DNA of 64,000 bases from CBDANW01 sp965197825 (lineage in GTDB: Bacteria > Acidobacteriota > Vicinamibacteria > Marinacidobacterales > DATDRI01), in the NCBI GenBank assembly GCA_965197825.1, contig CBDANW010000003.1:248001-312000 (forward strand), written 5' to 3'. The notes beneath the pieces were generated by a model, which worked only from the letters and a program-made list of their open reading frames with translations, was not told the DNA's origin and did not search any database. Below, piece after piece: positions 53,616 to 63,566 of the stretch (position 1 is its first letter; each line of letters starts with the position of its first letter). Both the position numbers and the translations under genes were made by a program.

Positions 53616-56392
53616 CGACGTGTACTCCGGATGTTGGAATCGTTGTGGTGCTCGTGGACGGGCTGCCTTTCGTTGTTGTCGGCGGGATGGAGGCGCCGGT
53701 AGTCCCCGGTCAGGAATTGCGACGCCTCGTCGGCCTTGAAGCGGAGGTAGAGTTCCTGGTGCTGCGCCGCTTGCTCCGCCTGTCCCAGTCCCTGATTGGC
53801 GAGCATTAGATTGTAGTGGGCTTCCAGATCCTCTGGATCGATACGGAGCGTCTTCTCGAACTCCTCGATGGCGAGCACGTACTCTCGTTGGAGAAAAAGA
53901 ATCCGGCCTATCTGATTGCGGACCACCCGATCGCGGGGGTACTGGGAGGCGGCGCGTCGAAAGTGCTCGAGCGCCTCGTCGTAGTGGCCTTCCGCCTTGA
54001 GCGTGAGGCCGTAGAAGTAATGGGCCTTGGCTAGCTCCGGATCGAGGGAGAGCGCCCGCTCCAGTGCCGCTTGCGCGCCAGTCGGATCGCCTTCCTGCAC
54101 GCGCACGCGCGCCACGTTCACCCAACCGTCGGCGTAGTCGCGGTTCGCTTCGGTGACACGGAGAAAAGCGTTCTCCGCGCCACGCAGATCCCCTTGCAGC
54201 AAGAGCCCGATGCCGTAGTCGTTCCAGCGAAGCACGTCGTCCGGGTGGAGGATCGACGACGGGGTTGGGGGCGCTCCGGGATCGATGACCGGGAGCGTCA
54301 CCGTCGTCTCCGCCATGGTGACGATGGGGACATCGGGAACGACTTTGAGCACGCCGGAAGCGTTCTCGGTGCTGCCGGTGAAGAGCCAGCGACCGTCGTC
54401 GGCGTGGGCAGTGAGCTCGAAATCTTCGTGTTCGGGATCTCGTTCGCCCGCGTAGGCCCATTGCGTGTTCCACCAGGAGAACTTCCGGTAGTTTAGCTTG
54501 GCGGTGAGCGTGATCTCGCCGCCAGCGTATTCGGGAACGGTTAGACGGAAGCGGACGGTGTTGGCCGCTCCCGGCGGAATGAGCTGCACGTAGAGGACGG
54601 AACGAGCCGCCCATGCGTTCCTCTTGTTGATGGGATTTCCGTTGCCGTCGAGGAGAAACGCGCGGTAGAAGTGCGCGGCGGGATTAACCGGGCCCGTGCC
54701 ATTGTCTTCGACACTGCCGCTCCAGAAGAGGGTTCTTCCTTCATTGTCTTCGGCCTTGAGCTCCAGCCAGACTTCGAAGGCGTCCACCGTTCCGCCTGGA
54801 AAGAAATGACCGACGTTGCGAGTGCGCACGACCGCATCGATGCGGACCGACTCACCGCGCACGAGCACGGGCCTTGTGCGATCGAGGGGGGCGAAGATCT
54901 CTTCCGGGGGACGCGGTGCCCGCGGGCGAACGGGGGCGAGCATCTCGGCTTCCTCGCCAACGGCGAAAGTGCTCGCAATTTGGTGCTCGGTGGCGGGAGC
55001 CGGGCTGGGTGTCGTGTCGTCTTCGGCGGGCTCTTCGCCACGCACCAAGGCAAAAAGATCCACGGTGACCGGTGCCGCCTTCAGGAAGTCGATCACCGCC
55101 TGGAGCTGCTCGTCGTCATCATAGGCAACGGGAAGCGCGGTGTTGGCGGCGGCGAACCGATGAGAGTGGACCATGCCATCCACGTTGCCGGCGTCTTCGG
55201 AGGCGACGAGCTGCATGTGGCAATCGTTACAGGACATCGGTTCTTCCGGATAGTAGAAGGACCGGGCTCCTTGTCCGGAGATACCGCTCGCCTGCCAGTT
55301 GTCGTATTCGTTGAAGCCGCGTAGCCATCGGTAGTGATTGACCGGCGTGTCCAGGTGCACCTTGTGGCAGGAGGAGCAAAACGTCGAGACGTCTCCCTGG
55401 TGATGGGGCTTCAGGAACGTCCGCCGATGGGGCTCCGGATCCAAGCGCAGCACGAAGTCGTGAAGCACGCGGGCCCAGCGGTCCTCGCTGGCGGACAGCT
55501 CGTGAAGGGGCGGATACTCGATGACGAAACCGCCGTTTCCCATCGTGGAAGGCACCTCTACGATGGAATGACAAGAGACACAGCCGAGTCCGGCGTGCGC
55601 TTCGGGACGGTCAATGATCTCCTCGATGGGCGCGTCCATCATGCCGGAGAACAACAGCGCGTGATCGTGGCAGCCGCCGCACCACTTGGAGGGCTGGGCG
55701 CCGACCACGCTCTGCATGTACTCGACGGCCTTGCGATACCACTGGTTGTTGAACGACGCGAGGCGGTGCGAGGAGCTCGTCCACTGATCGTAGATGTCGG
55801 GATGGCAGCCAGCCTCGCCGCACGTCTGGGAGTCCATGAAGAAATCTGCTGGGATCAGACCGCCGTGCTCCGTCTGCGCTGACGAAGGGAAGAAGGGGCC
55901 GTTCTGGCCGCCCATGGCTTCGCCTTGCATGGAAACCGGAGGAAGATTCTGGTTGACCGCCGGCAGATCGCCGCTGCCGAGGTAATGGACTCCGGCAGCG
56001 AAAAGGATGGAGCCGAGTACGATGGCCGTCGGGAGGCGGCGGTAGACGACCATCACCACTAGTAGGGCGGCCGCGATCGAAACCGCAATGTGTGCGATCC
56101 AGAGCGGCCTCATGGGACGGAGGTTCCCGAGCACGACGAGCGCGAGACCGGTGAGCGCGGTCGCCGCGAGAGCGCCGGCGACGGTCCACCAGAGGAGCGG
56201 GGTCAGCTCGCCGCCTAGCAGCCGCTTGGCCAAGGGAATAGCGAGAAGGAGGATAAAGAGTCCCAGCGCCACGTGCAGCAGCACGTTGGCTGCGTAGAAA
56301 AGGGAAGCCTCGGCGAAGGCGGACAGGTAGCTGCTGTTGACAACAAGGATGAGAAAGCCGGCGAGGAGGAAGCGCCCCAGGTGTGAAGTCAT
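53612..56392 (-). CDS. membrane-anchored pentahaem cytochrome c with TPR tail
   Basis: 926 residues. Residues 5-135 hold four or five membrane helices. The periplasmic middle carries five haem-c sites: CGEAGCH (191-197, four residues between the Cys), CGGCH (238-242), CVSCH (271-275), CSSCH (339-343) and CNDCH (388-392), as in cytochrome c554-like proteins. A beta-rich section follows (VRGESVRIDAVVRTRNVGHF), then at about 735-900 a run of TPR units (DVLRWNDYGIGLLLQGDLRG on). Translationally coupled to the CRTAC1 gene. Likely a periplasmic electron-transfer protein with a docking tail; electron donor and acceptor unknown. Confidence 0.88.
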   Translation of the reverse strand: MTSHLGRFLLAGFLILVVNSSYLSAFAEASLFYAANVLLHVALGLFILLLAIPLAKRLLGGELTPLLWWTVAGALAATALTGLALVVLGNLRPMRPLWIAHIAVSIAAALLVVMVVYRRLPTAIVLGSILFAAGVHYLGSGDLPAVNQNLPPVSMQGEAMGGQNGPFFPSSAQTEHGGLIPADFFMDSQTCGEAGCHPDIYDQWTSSSHRLASFNNQWYRKAVEYMQSVVGAQPSKWCGGCHDHALLFSGMMDAPIEEIIDRPEAHAGLGCVSCHSIVEVPSTMGNGGFVIEYPPLHELSASEDRWARVLHDFVLRLDPEPHRRTFLKPHHQGDVSTFCSSCHKVHLDTPVNHYRWLRGFNEYDNWQASGISGQGARSFYYPEEPMSCNDCHMQLVASEDAGNVDGMVHSHRFAAANTALPVAYDDDEQLQAVIDFLKAAPVTVDLFALVRGEEPAEDDTTPSPAPATEHQIASTFAVGEEAEMLAPVRPRAPRPPEEIFAPLDRTRPVLVRGESVRIDAVVRTRNVGHFFPGGTVDAFEVWLELKAEDNEGRTLFWSGSVEDNGTGPVNPAAHFYRAFLLDGNGNPINKRNAWAARSVLYVQLIPPGAANTVRFRLTVPEYAGGEITLTAKLNYRKFSWWNTQWAYAGERDPEHEDFELTAHADDGRWLFTGSTENASGVLKVVPDVPIVTMAETTVTLPVIDPGAPPTPSSILHPDDVLRWNDYGIGLLLQGDLRGAENAFLRVTEANRDYADGWVNVARVRVQEGDPTGAQAALERALSLDPELAKAHYFYGLTLKAEGHYDEALEHFRRAASQYPRDRVVRNQIGRILFLQREYVLAIEEFEKTLRIDPEDLEAHYNLMLANQGLGQAEQAAQHQELYLRFKADEASQFLTGDYRRLHPADNNERQPVHEHHNDSNIRSTRR

Positions 56393-56502
56393 GGTCCCGC
56401 GGATGTTAACCCCGATCCGGGGTTTTCGGTAGCTTGGAGTAGACTGGGGTCGAGGAGGCGAAGGACGAGCTTCCCCCTGATAGGCTCCTCGACGACAACA
56501 TA

Positions 56503-57057
56503 ATGAAAGACACGGTTCGCATCGCGAGTATTTGCGCTCTAGTGCTCGGGTTGGTACTACCGCTGTTTGCTCAAGAAGGGTGGCACTTCACGTTACGGCC
56601 GGAGGAAAGCCGTTTCACGGTCGATGTGGGAAGAGCCGGGTTCCTCAAGGTCTTCAGTCACGACCATGTCGTCGAGATCCGCGGGTTCAGTGGGGAAGTG
56701 GATTGGAACCCCGACGAGGAGGAGTTGGCTCGGATTCAAACGGACATGGAAGTCAAAGCGCTCGACGTCGAGAACTATCTGCAGATCCTTTTCGTTTCGG
56801 AAGAGCTCACGTTGAGTGAGGAGGAGGGAGACGAGCGGCGGGGACGCGTCACCGGCCAGATAACGCTGCGCGGTGTCACGAACACGGTGACGATTCCGTT
56901 GACGCTCACGGTGAGCGAAGAGAGCCTCCGCGCGCAGGGCGAGTTTCAGATCAAGGGAAGCGACTTCGGCATCGATCCGATCAGTGCTGCTGGTGGCTCG
57001 GTCAAGACCAAGGACCAGCTGGAGCTAACTTTCGACCTGGTGGGCGCGCGGGAGTAG
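56503..57057 (+). CDS. YceI family exported protein
   Basis: 184 residues. Signal peptide RIASICALVLGLVLPLFAQE. YceI lipocalin-like fold: EESRFTVDVGRAGFLKVFSH, DHVVEIRGFSGEVDWN, FVSEELTLSE..RVTGQITLRGVT, GSDFGIDPISAAGGSVKTKD. YceI proteins bind isoprenoid-like lipids in the periplasm. Divergent from the cytochrome gene, with about 110 bases between starts. Confidence 0.88.
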   Translation: MKDTVRIASICALVLGLVLPLFAQEGWHFTLRPEESRFTVDVGRAGFLKVFSHDHVVEIRGFSGEVDWNPDEEELARIQTDMEVKALDVENYLQILFVSEELTLSEEEGDERRGRVTGQITLRGVTNTVTIPLTLTVSEESLRAQGEFQIKGSDFGIDPISAAGGSVKTKDQLELTFDLVGARE

Positions 57058-57067
57058 CGGCCAACTG

Positions 57068-57932
57068 TTAGGGTATGACGACCGCGCCCTCTCCGCGTTC
57101 GTCGATGAGCGCCTCAATGTGCTCGATGATGACTTCGTGTCGACGGACGAGCCGGCTCATCTCCTGGGGCGACAAGTACGAACGGACGGCGTCCCGTATG
57201 TCCTGTTCGGTAAGGGTCTTGAAATGCTCCCAGGTATCCTGGTTCACGACGGTTAAACGTTCGGGATCCATGATGTCGGTCTTCTCTTGAAAGCCCCGCG
57301 TGTGATCGATCATCGCTAACGTATAGTCCGATGTGACAGGATGTTTGAGCCATTCCGGTCCACGTTGCAAATGAGATTGTCCAACAGAATCATGTCGCGG
57401 AGTTGTCGTACCCAGGCGGTGATGTTGGGCGGTTTGAACCCGTCCTTTTCTTCGTCCAGCAGGTCCTCGATCTAGATCTGCATGCTGCCGTCCCGCCCAC
57501 CGACCCGACGACGTACCGTCGGCGGTATGTTCGTGATGCCGATCCGCAACGCCAGCTGGTAGGCGGCAGGCTCGAAGAGAAAGCTGTCGCGAAAGACCCG
57601 GTAGGACTGCCCCCAACGTAGGCGTCGCGCTCCGTACGGTCGGCTTCCCGGAACGCCGCATAGGCGCGAACCCCGTCTTTCTCCAGCAGCGCTTTGAGGG
57701 AGCGGTTGATTCCCTGTCCGATCGGCTTTTCGTCGATGACCGCGGCCGTTTTGAGGAATTCCATCACCTCGGCATCGTTCTTGAAGGGCAGGGGATTTCC
57801 GTCCGGGCCGATGAAGGTTCTTTCTGGGCTGGCAATCTCCGAGGACTGCGGGGTGGCTTGGAGAGGAGAGGCCAGGACGACGAGGAGAGAGATCCACAAA
57901 ATCGCAGCCGAGCTAAGCTTCCGCATGGCCAT
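57068..57932 (-). pseudogene. exported kinase-like protein, multiple frameshifts
   Basis: ATG 57932 with AGGAGGT upstream; signal peptide LSSAAILWISLLVVLASPLQ. KALLEKDGVRAYAAFREADR is followed by a shift to YRVFRDSFLFEPAAYQLALR and GITNIPPTVRRRVGGRDGSM, a stop, then in another frame RQLRDMILLDNLICNVDRNA, TSDYTLAMIDHTRGFQEK and TWEHFKTLTEQDI to 57068. The LDNLICNVDRN and IDHTRGF motifs resemble atypical HipA/Fam20-like kinases common in this phylum. At least two frame changes. Confidence 0.65.
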
Positions 57933-58012
57933 GGCTGGATACCTCCTGCGGTGAAGATCTTCCAATTAGCCAGCCCTGTCAAGGGGGAGGGGGAGCTTGC
58001 TAATCAACCTCG

Positions 58013-59659
58013 TCAGACGCGGGTGACCGCACCTTCCGAGGCAGACGAGACGAGCTGTGCGTATTTTGCCATAACGCCCGTCTTGTAGGCAGGGGAAGGA
58101 GGTTTCCAAGTTGCTTTGCGCTTTTCGAGATCCGCTTCGACGTCCAGCCGGCGCGCGGCGATGTTGAAACGAATGGTATCGCCGTTTTGGACGAACGCGA
58201 TGGGCCCGCCCGCGGCGGCCTCGGGCGCCACGTGCCCGACCATGAGACCGTGCGTCGCGCCGCTGAAGCGGCCGTCCGTTAGAAGGGCCACCGATTCGCC
58301 GAGACCCTGACCGACCAGAGCGGCGGTGACGGCGAGCATTTCTCGCATGCCGGGGCCACCTTTGGGACCTTCGTAACGAATCACGACGACGTCACCGGTT
58401 TTGATCTTTCCTTCTTGAACGGCCTCGAAGGCGTCTTCTTCGCGGTCGAAGACGCGCGCGGGTCCGGTGTGGTCGAGGCGCTCATGTCCGGCAAGCTTGA
58501 CCACGCATCCTTCCGGTGCCAGCGAGCCGTGGAGGATCGCGAATCCTCCGGTTGGCTTGAGCGGCGCATCCACCGTATGGATGACGTTCTGGCCCGCCTC
58601 CTCCTGGGCGTCCTTGACCTCTTCGAAGAGCGTGCGTCCGGTGACAGTCATGCCGTCGTGCATGAGCCCGGCATCGATGAGGCGCTTCGCCAGAAGACGC
58701 ATGCCACCGGCCTTTTCCATGTCGGGCGCGGTGAACCGTCCGAATGGCTTCATATCGGCCAGGACCGGCGTTCGGGAGGAGATGGTGTCGAAGTCTTCGA
58801 GCGTGAGAGGTACTTCGGCCTCTCGCGCGATGGCGAGGAGGTGAAGCACTCCGTTGGTGGATCCTCCGGTCGCTGCCACCGAAGCGATTGCGTTCTCGAG
58901 CGCCGCCCGCGTGAGGATCTTGCTGGGTCGGAGATCGTCGCGAAGCACTTGCATGACGAGCTCGCCGCAGTGAAATGCCGCTTCGTCTTTGCGCGGGTCG
59001 AGCGCGGGGATCTCGTTGGCCCCCATCGGAGAGATGCCGAGCATCGTGGTGGCGGTGGACATGGTGTTCGCCGTGAACTGGCCGCCGCACGCGCCCGCCG
59101 CGGGACAGGCCACATCCTCCAGTTCGTGGAGCTCCTTCTCGGTCATGCGGCCAGCCGCGCAGGCGCCCACCGCCTCGAAGACATCTTGAATCGTGACGTC
59201 TCTGTCATGGAACCGCCCAGGCATGATCGAGCCGCCGTAGAGCATCAGCGACGGCAGATTCATGCGCGCCAACGCCATGACCGTCCCGGGGATTGTTTTG
59301 TCGCAGCCCGAAAGGGCGACCACGGCGTCGAAGAGGTGACCCTGCACCACGAGCTCGATGGAGTCGGCGACCACCTCGCGGGAGATGAGGGATGCCTTCA
59401 TGCCTTCCGTGCCCATGGCGATGCCGTCCGAGACCACGACCGTGTTGAACTCGATGGGGGTACCGCCCGCGGATCGAATGCCTTCTTTGACCTTCTCGGC
59501 GAGTCGACGCAGATGATAGTTGCAGGGCGTGACTTCGCTCCAGGTGTTGGCCACGGCGACGAGCGGTCGTTCCAAATCGACATCGGTGAGACCGGTGGCT
59601 TTGAGCATCGATCGGGCTGGTGCCCGAGAGGCTCCCTTCTTGATTGCGTCGCTTCGCAT
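58013..59659 (-). CDS. ilvD: dihydroxy-acid dehydratase
   Basis: 548 residues, standard length for the short IlvD form. FeS and Mg motifs are complete: TPCNYHLRRLA, SGCDKTIPGTVMALARMNLP, CPAAGACGGQFTANTMST, ASVAATGGSTNGVLHLLA, RYEGPKGGPGMREML and LLTDGRFSGATHGLMVGHVA. It converts 2,3-dihydroxy-isovalerate to the keto acid in branched-chain amino acid synthesis. No ilvBHC nearby. Separated from the broken kinase-like gene by 80 bases. Confidence 0.95.
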   Translation of the reverse strand: MRSDAIKKGASRAPARSMLKATGLTDVDLERPLVAVANTWSEVTPCNYHLRRLAEKVKEGIRSAGGTPIEFNTVVVSDGIAMGTEGMKASLISREVVADSIELVVQGHLFDAVVALSGCDKTIPGTVMALARMNLPSLMLYGGSIMPGRFHDRDVTIQDVFEAVGACAAGRMTEKELHELEDVACPAAGACGGQFTANTMSTATTMLGISPMGANEIPALDPRKDEAAFHCGELVMQVLRDDLRPSKILTRAALENAIASVAATGGSTNGVLHLLAIAREAEVPLTLEDFDTISSRTPVLADMKPFGRFTAPDMEKAGGMRLLAKRLIDAGLMHDGMTVTGRTLFEEVKDAQEEAGQNVIHTVDAPLKPTGGFAILHGSLAPEGCVVKLAGHERLDHTGPARVFDREEDAFEAVQEGKIKTGDVVVIRYEGPKGGPGMREMLAVTAALVGQGLGESVALLTDGRFSGATHGLMVGHVAPEAAAGGPIAFVQNGDTIRFNIAARRLDVEADLEKRKATWKPPSPAYKTGVMAKYAQLVSSASEGAVTRV

Positions 59660-59770
59660 GTTGTTTCTCCGTTGAGCGCGAGTATATCACCGGCGTTCCC
59701 GGCATTCGATGACGCGGAGGTTGATCCGTTTCGAGTGAGCCGATAGTCTCGGTCGGCGGTCACGACAGAA

Positions 59771-61258
59771 ATGGCAAACGATTCGATAGCCAGGGGAAGC
59801 TCTCACCTTCCCGCTCTTCAACCGGCGGAGCTACCTCTTTACACCGGGAGTTTCTGGAAGCTCGTCGGACCGGGGGCAGTGCTGGTGGGACTCGCCATCG
59901 GTGCGGGCGAGCTCATCGTTTGGCCTACCGCGGTCGGCCGATTCGGGGCGGGCATGATCTGGGCGGCAGGCGCCGGCATTCTCCTCCAGACGATCATCAA
60001 CCTGGAGATTGCGCGCTACGCGCTGGCGACCGGCGAGACGGTCTATACCGGTTACGCTCGGTTGTGGCGAGGATGTGCGTGGCTCTTCATCCTTCTTAAT
60101 GTCACCTCGTGGCTGCTGCCGGGTTGGGCGCGGAGCTGCGGCGAGGCGTTTCGCGCTCTGACTCTGGGTCCACAGGTCACGGCTCTAGAAGGCGGTCCCG
60201 ACTGGATGTGGACGACGCTTACTTTCTTCATCGTGTCACTCATGCTTTTCGGTCCCAAGGTCATCTACAAATCGGTGGAACGCTGGACGTCGGCGATGGT
60301 CGTGGTGGCGGTGGTGGGGCTCGTTGTTCTGGCCGTGGCGCTCGGGAAGTCGGAGCTGTGGGTGAGCCTGGCGAGTGGATTCGTGAACGTCAGCTACAAG
60401 GAGGAGAGCGTCAGCTATCCGCAGTTCTTCAGCTGGATCGTCTTCGCCGGGGCGGGGGGGACGGCGAATCTATTCTTTTGTTTCTACCTGCGCGACAAGA
60501 ACATGGGGATGGGCGCGCGGATTCCGGTTCTGACGAGTATCCTGCGCGACCGCGAGCAGCGTCCCTCGTTGACCGGCTTCCGCTTCGCGGATAGCGCGGC
60601 GAACCAGAGCCAGTGGCGCCGGTGGTGGCGTCACGCGGTGAAGGAGCAGATTCTCTTTTTCTGGTTCTTGAGCACGTTCACCATCCTGCTCTTCATCTTC
60701 GGATCGCTGGCGGTGGTCTATCCTCTGACCCAGGCGGGGATCGTGGAGTGGCAGGGTCTGCGGGCCTTCTACGAAGGCAAGGAGATTGGTTTTCTCGCTC
60801 TCGAAGCCGTGGCTTTGGGGAGAATCTATCCGTCTTTGACGACGGTGTTCCTGCTGGTGGTTGTGGCGACCTTGCTCTCGACCCAACTCACGCTGGTGGA
60901 CGGCGTCTCGCGCAGCATCTCCGACATCATCCACACCAACTTCGCCTCGGCGCGATCGCGTTCGCTTGGTTTCTGGTATGCGGTGGTGGCGGCTGCTTGG
61001 ATCTTTCTGGGTTGTTTCCTGACCTACGTGCTCGAGACCAGCACGCGCGCCCAGAGTTTTCTGTTCTTGACCGGGTTTTCGGGCGGGATCGCGATGGCGA
61101 TCTACTGTCCGCTGACCATCGTGCTCAACCGACGCTTCCTGCCCGTGAGCGCGCGCCCCGGCTTCTGGATGACTATACTAATGACCGTGGCCAGCTTGTT
61201 CTACATGGGCTATGCGGTCTATTCGATCGTGACCCTGATCCAGGCGCGATTCTTCTAG
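59771..61258 (+). CDS. Nramp-like divalent metal transporter
   Basis: 495 residues with about eleven helices. Weak but clear Nramp architecture: GPGAVLVGLAIGAGELIVWP (where helix 1 normally has DPGN, here AIGAGE), LFGPKVIYKSVERWTSAMVV, FFSWIVFAGAGGTANLFFCF and ATLLSTQLTLVDGVSRSISD. The DPGN and MPH metal-binding motifs are not conserved, so the substrate may not be Mn or Fe. Membrane protein; 111 bases from the divergent ilvD. Confidence 0.75.
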   Translation: MANDSIARGSSHLPALQPAELPLYTGSFWKLVGPGAVLVGLAIGAGELIVWPTAVGRFGAGMIWAAGAGILLQTIINLEIARYALATGETVYTGYARLWRGCAWLFILLNVTSWLLPGWARSCGEAFRALTLGPQVTALEGGPDWMWTTLTFFIVSLMLFGPKVIYKSVERWTSAMVVVAVVGLVVLAVALGKSELWVSLASGFVNVSYKEESVSYPQFFSWIVFAGAGGTANLFFCFYLRDKNMGMGARIPVLTSILRDREQRPSLTGFRFADSAANQSQWRRWWRHAVKEQILFFWFLSTFTILLFIFGSLAVVYPLTQAGIVEWQGLRAFYEGKEIGFLALEAVALGRIYPSLTTVFLLVVVATLLSTQLTLVDGVSRSISDIIHTNFASARSRSLGFWYAVVAAAWIFLGCFLTYVLETSTRAQSFLFLTGFSGGIAMAIYCPLTIVLNRRFLPVSARPGFWMTILMTVASLFYMGYAVYSIVTLIQARFF

Positions 61259-61391
61259 CCGGTTTCCTCAGTATTTTTCGTACGGCGGATCCAAAAACCT
61301 CTCACAAGCCAAGCCACGAGCCCGGCACCGACTAGACACAAGATAGACCACACCCACGAGGACTCCACGAGAAGCACTCCGACGACGACTA
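61259..61391 (-). pseudogene. C-terminal membrane-protein fragment
   Basis: The minus frame from the IS630 edge reads VVVGVLLVESSWVWSILCLV and AGLVAWLVRGFWIRRTKN and stops at 61259. It looks like the last membrane helix of a protein whose upstream part lay beyond the IS630 insertion; it is not in frame with the amidohydrolase end across the IS. Confidence 0.4.
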
Positions 61392-62194
61392 GTGGACTGT
61401 AACAACTGAACGTTTAGTGGTTTTAATGCGTCGTGACGGATCGTTGTAGGTCCACTTCACGGGCTTGGGGTCTTCGTTGTACTTGCGAATGTAGCGCATG
61501 ATCTTGCGGGTCAGGTCGTGGGTTGACGTGAACACGCCTCGATGGATCAGGGCACGCTCGATCTTGGAGAACCAGAGTTCGATTTTGTTCAGCCAGGAGG
61601 AATATGTGGGTGTGAAGTGGAGTCGGACTTTTGGGTTGGCCTCGAGGAACTGTGCGACCTTGGCGGTCTTGTGAGCCGACAGATTGTCGAGGATGACATG
61701 TATTTCGCGCTTTCGCTTGTGGCTCGCAACCAGCTGCTCCAAGAAGGCGACGAACTCCTGGCTGGTATGGCGGCGGACAGTCTTGCCCAAAACCACCCCC
61801 GTCTTCGTGTCGAAGGCGGCGTAGAGAGAAAGCGTTCCATGCCGGACGTACTCGAAACCGTGTCGCTCGGCCCGCCCGGGAGACAACGGCAAGATCGGGT
61901 CCCGTCGATCCAGGGCTTGGATCGCCGTTTTCTCATCAATACAAAACACCGCAGCGTGCTGAGGTGGATTCATATATAGACCGATGATATCCGCTGCCTT
62001 CGTCTCGAAATCCGGATCGTTGGAGGCCTTGTAATGCTCAATTCGGTGTGGTTGGAGACCATGCTTTTTCCAAGTGCGAGCCACCATCATGTGATGGATT
62101 CCCAGCTTCTTCGCAAGTCGACGCGTGCTCCAGTGAGTCGAGCCGTCGGTCGGTTTTTTCTGCGTCCACGAAAGAATCCGTGCTTCCATCCGAG

Positions 62195-63566
62195 GAGCTC
62201 TTGTCAATAGGTGTGTAAAAAAGTTCAGGCAGCAGCAACCTTCGACGACTCCGTTACCCTGTCTCCATCTTCAAATCGAACGCCCAGGTGAACCTCTCGC
62301 ATCAGCTCCGGTGCGTTGAGCCGGCGAAAATTCTTCTCCGCAACCAGAAGCAGTTTGAAGATTGTCGCAGTGGCGGACTCGATTTTCTTGAACCTTTTGG
62401 CCGCATCCGTTCTCAATCTCAGTGCAGCGAACGGTGACTCCACGACGTTGCTCGTGCGAAGGTGTTGCCAGTGAGGCTTGGGAAAGGAATAGAAGCTGAC
62501 CATCCGCTCCCAGTCCTCGTCGAGCACGTGCGCGGCCCCCGGAAGACCCTTGCGCAAGCACCAATCCTGGAACTTGGCCTTCTTCGTCTCGCACTCCTGC
62601 AGGCTGGTGGCGTAGGGGATCGCCGTCAACAGCGGCTTGGCCTGCGCCTGGTCCCTTTTCGGAATCCGGTCCAGTACGTTGAGGATTCGGTGGTTCCAGC
62701 ACCGCTGTTCCTCAGCTTCTGGAAATACGTTTCGGGTCGCGGCCCAGATGCCGAGATGACCGTCACCGATCACCAAACGGGGACATCTCAGACCGCGCTT
62801 CTTCAGTCTCCGTAGCAGCGACGACCATGACGCTTCGGATTCTCGATGCCCGGCCTCCAGCGTCAGGACGATTTTCGTCCCGTCGGACAGGCCACCAACC
62901 GCAACTAGCACCGCCGCCTTGTCCTTCTCAAGGCCGGCCTTCACGTACACGCCATCTACCCACAGGTACACGAGCTCGAGTTCTTCCAGTGGGCTAGCTA
63001 GCCACTGCTCGTACTCTCCCTGCCATTTCTGTTTCAGCCGCGACACCGTGCTGGGAGAAAGTGGAGCGTCCTCCCCTAGAAGCCCGCGGAGCGACAGATC
63101 GAAATCTCCGTGAGCTAGTCCATGCAGGTACAGCTCCGGAATCAACTCGCTCACCGTTTCGCTCCGACGCTTGAACAGCGGAAGCACTCGACTTTCGAAC
63201 CTCTCCTCCACGTCCCGTACTCTCGGCCGGCGAACCGTCACTGTGCCCACGCTCATCGTCAGCTTCCGAGGCTTACCGTATCCATTTCGATAGCCCGCCG
63301 TTGTGTCCACGGGCTTCCGTCTCTCCGATTTCTCACGCCCGAGAAGCTCCGTGACTTCGGCTACCATCAGCTCCTGCACCCAATCCTGGATCTCAAGCCT
63401 CGCCCACTTCTCCAGCGACTCCCAAGCCACCCTTGACGAACTCCGTCGTCCTGTGGTCTTTTCCTTCATGGCGGTGTTTCCTTCCGTTGGCCCCTTCACG
63501 CCGTGTTTCGTGACGCGGAAGGTTACTCCGCCTTTACTTTATTTCCACACCTTCTGAGGGTAGCTC
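62195..63566 (-). mobile_element. IS256-type element nested in IS630
   Basis: 1,372 bp. Ends are imperfect inverted repeats of about 30 bases starting GAGCT and containing AGGTGTG..AAA.AAAGT. It is flanked by a perfect 8-base duplication CATCCGAG (62187-62194 and 63567-63574). Encodes one intact transposase, distinct from the other two IS256 types in the window. Confidence 0.92.
62225..63469 (-). CDS. IS256-family transposase (intact)
   Basis: 414 residues from ATG 63469, which has GAAGGAA upstream; a GTG 30 bases earlier is less likely. Typical TTAGYRNGYGKPRKLTMSVG and RRPRVRDVEERFESRVLPLF, then catalytic Asp in YLWVDGVYVKAGL, Asp in VIGDGHLGIWAA, the C..H motif in CWNHRILNVLDRIPK and Glu in NVVESPFAALRLRT. 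All present, so probably active. Confidence 0.92.
   Translation of the reverse strand: MKEKTTGRRSSSRVAWESLEKWARLEIQDWVQELMVAEVTELLGREKSERRKPVDTTAGYRNGYGKPRKLTMSVGTVTVRRPRVRDVEERFESRVLPLFKRRSETVSELIPELYLHGLAHGDFDLSLRGLLGEDAPLSPSTVSRLKQKWQGEYEQWLASPLEELELVYLWVDGVYVKAGLEKDKAAVLVAVGGLSDGTKIVLTLEAGHRESEASWSSLLRRLKKRGLRCPRLVIGDGHLGIWAATRNVFPEAEEQRCWNHRILNVLDRIPKRDQAQAKPLLTAIPYATSLQECETKKAKFQDWCLRKGLPGAAHVLDEDWERMVSFYSFPKPHWQHLRTSNVVESPFAALRLRTDAAKRFKKIESATATIFKLLLVAEKNFRRLNAPELMREVHLGVRFEDGDRVTESSKVAAA

Noticed and set aside
51954..54614. 886-codon open frame starting at 54614
   Set aside because: Its first third has no family match and is the cytochrome-TPR gene read in another frame; the signal peptide at 53615 and the ATGA overlap fix the real start.
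58415..59746. 443-codon plus-strand open frame over ilvD
   Set aside because: Antisense shadow of ilvD caused by high GC at codon position three; no recognisable domain.
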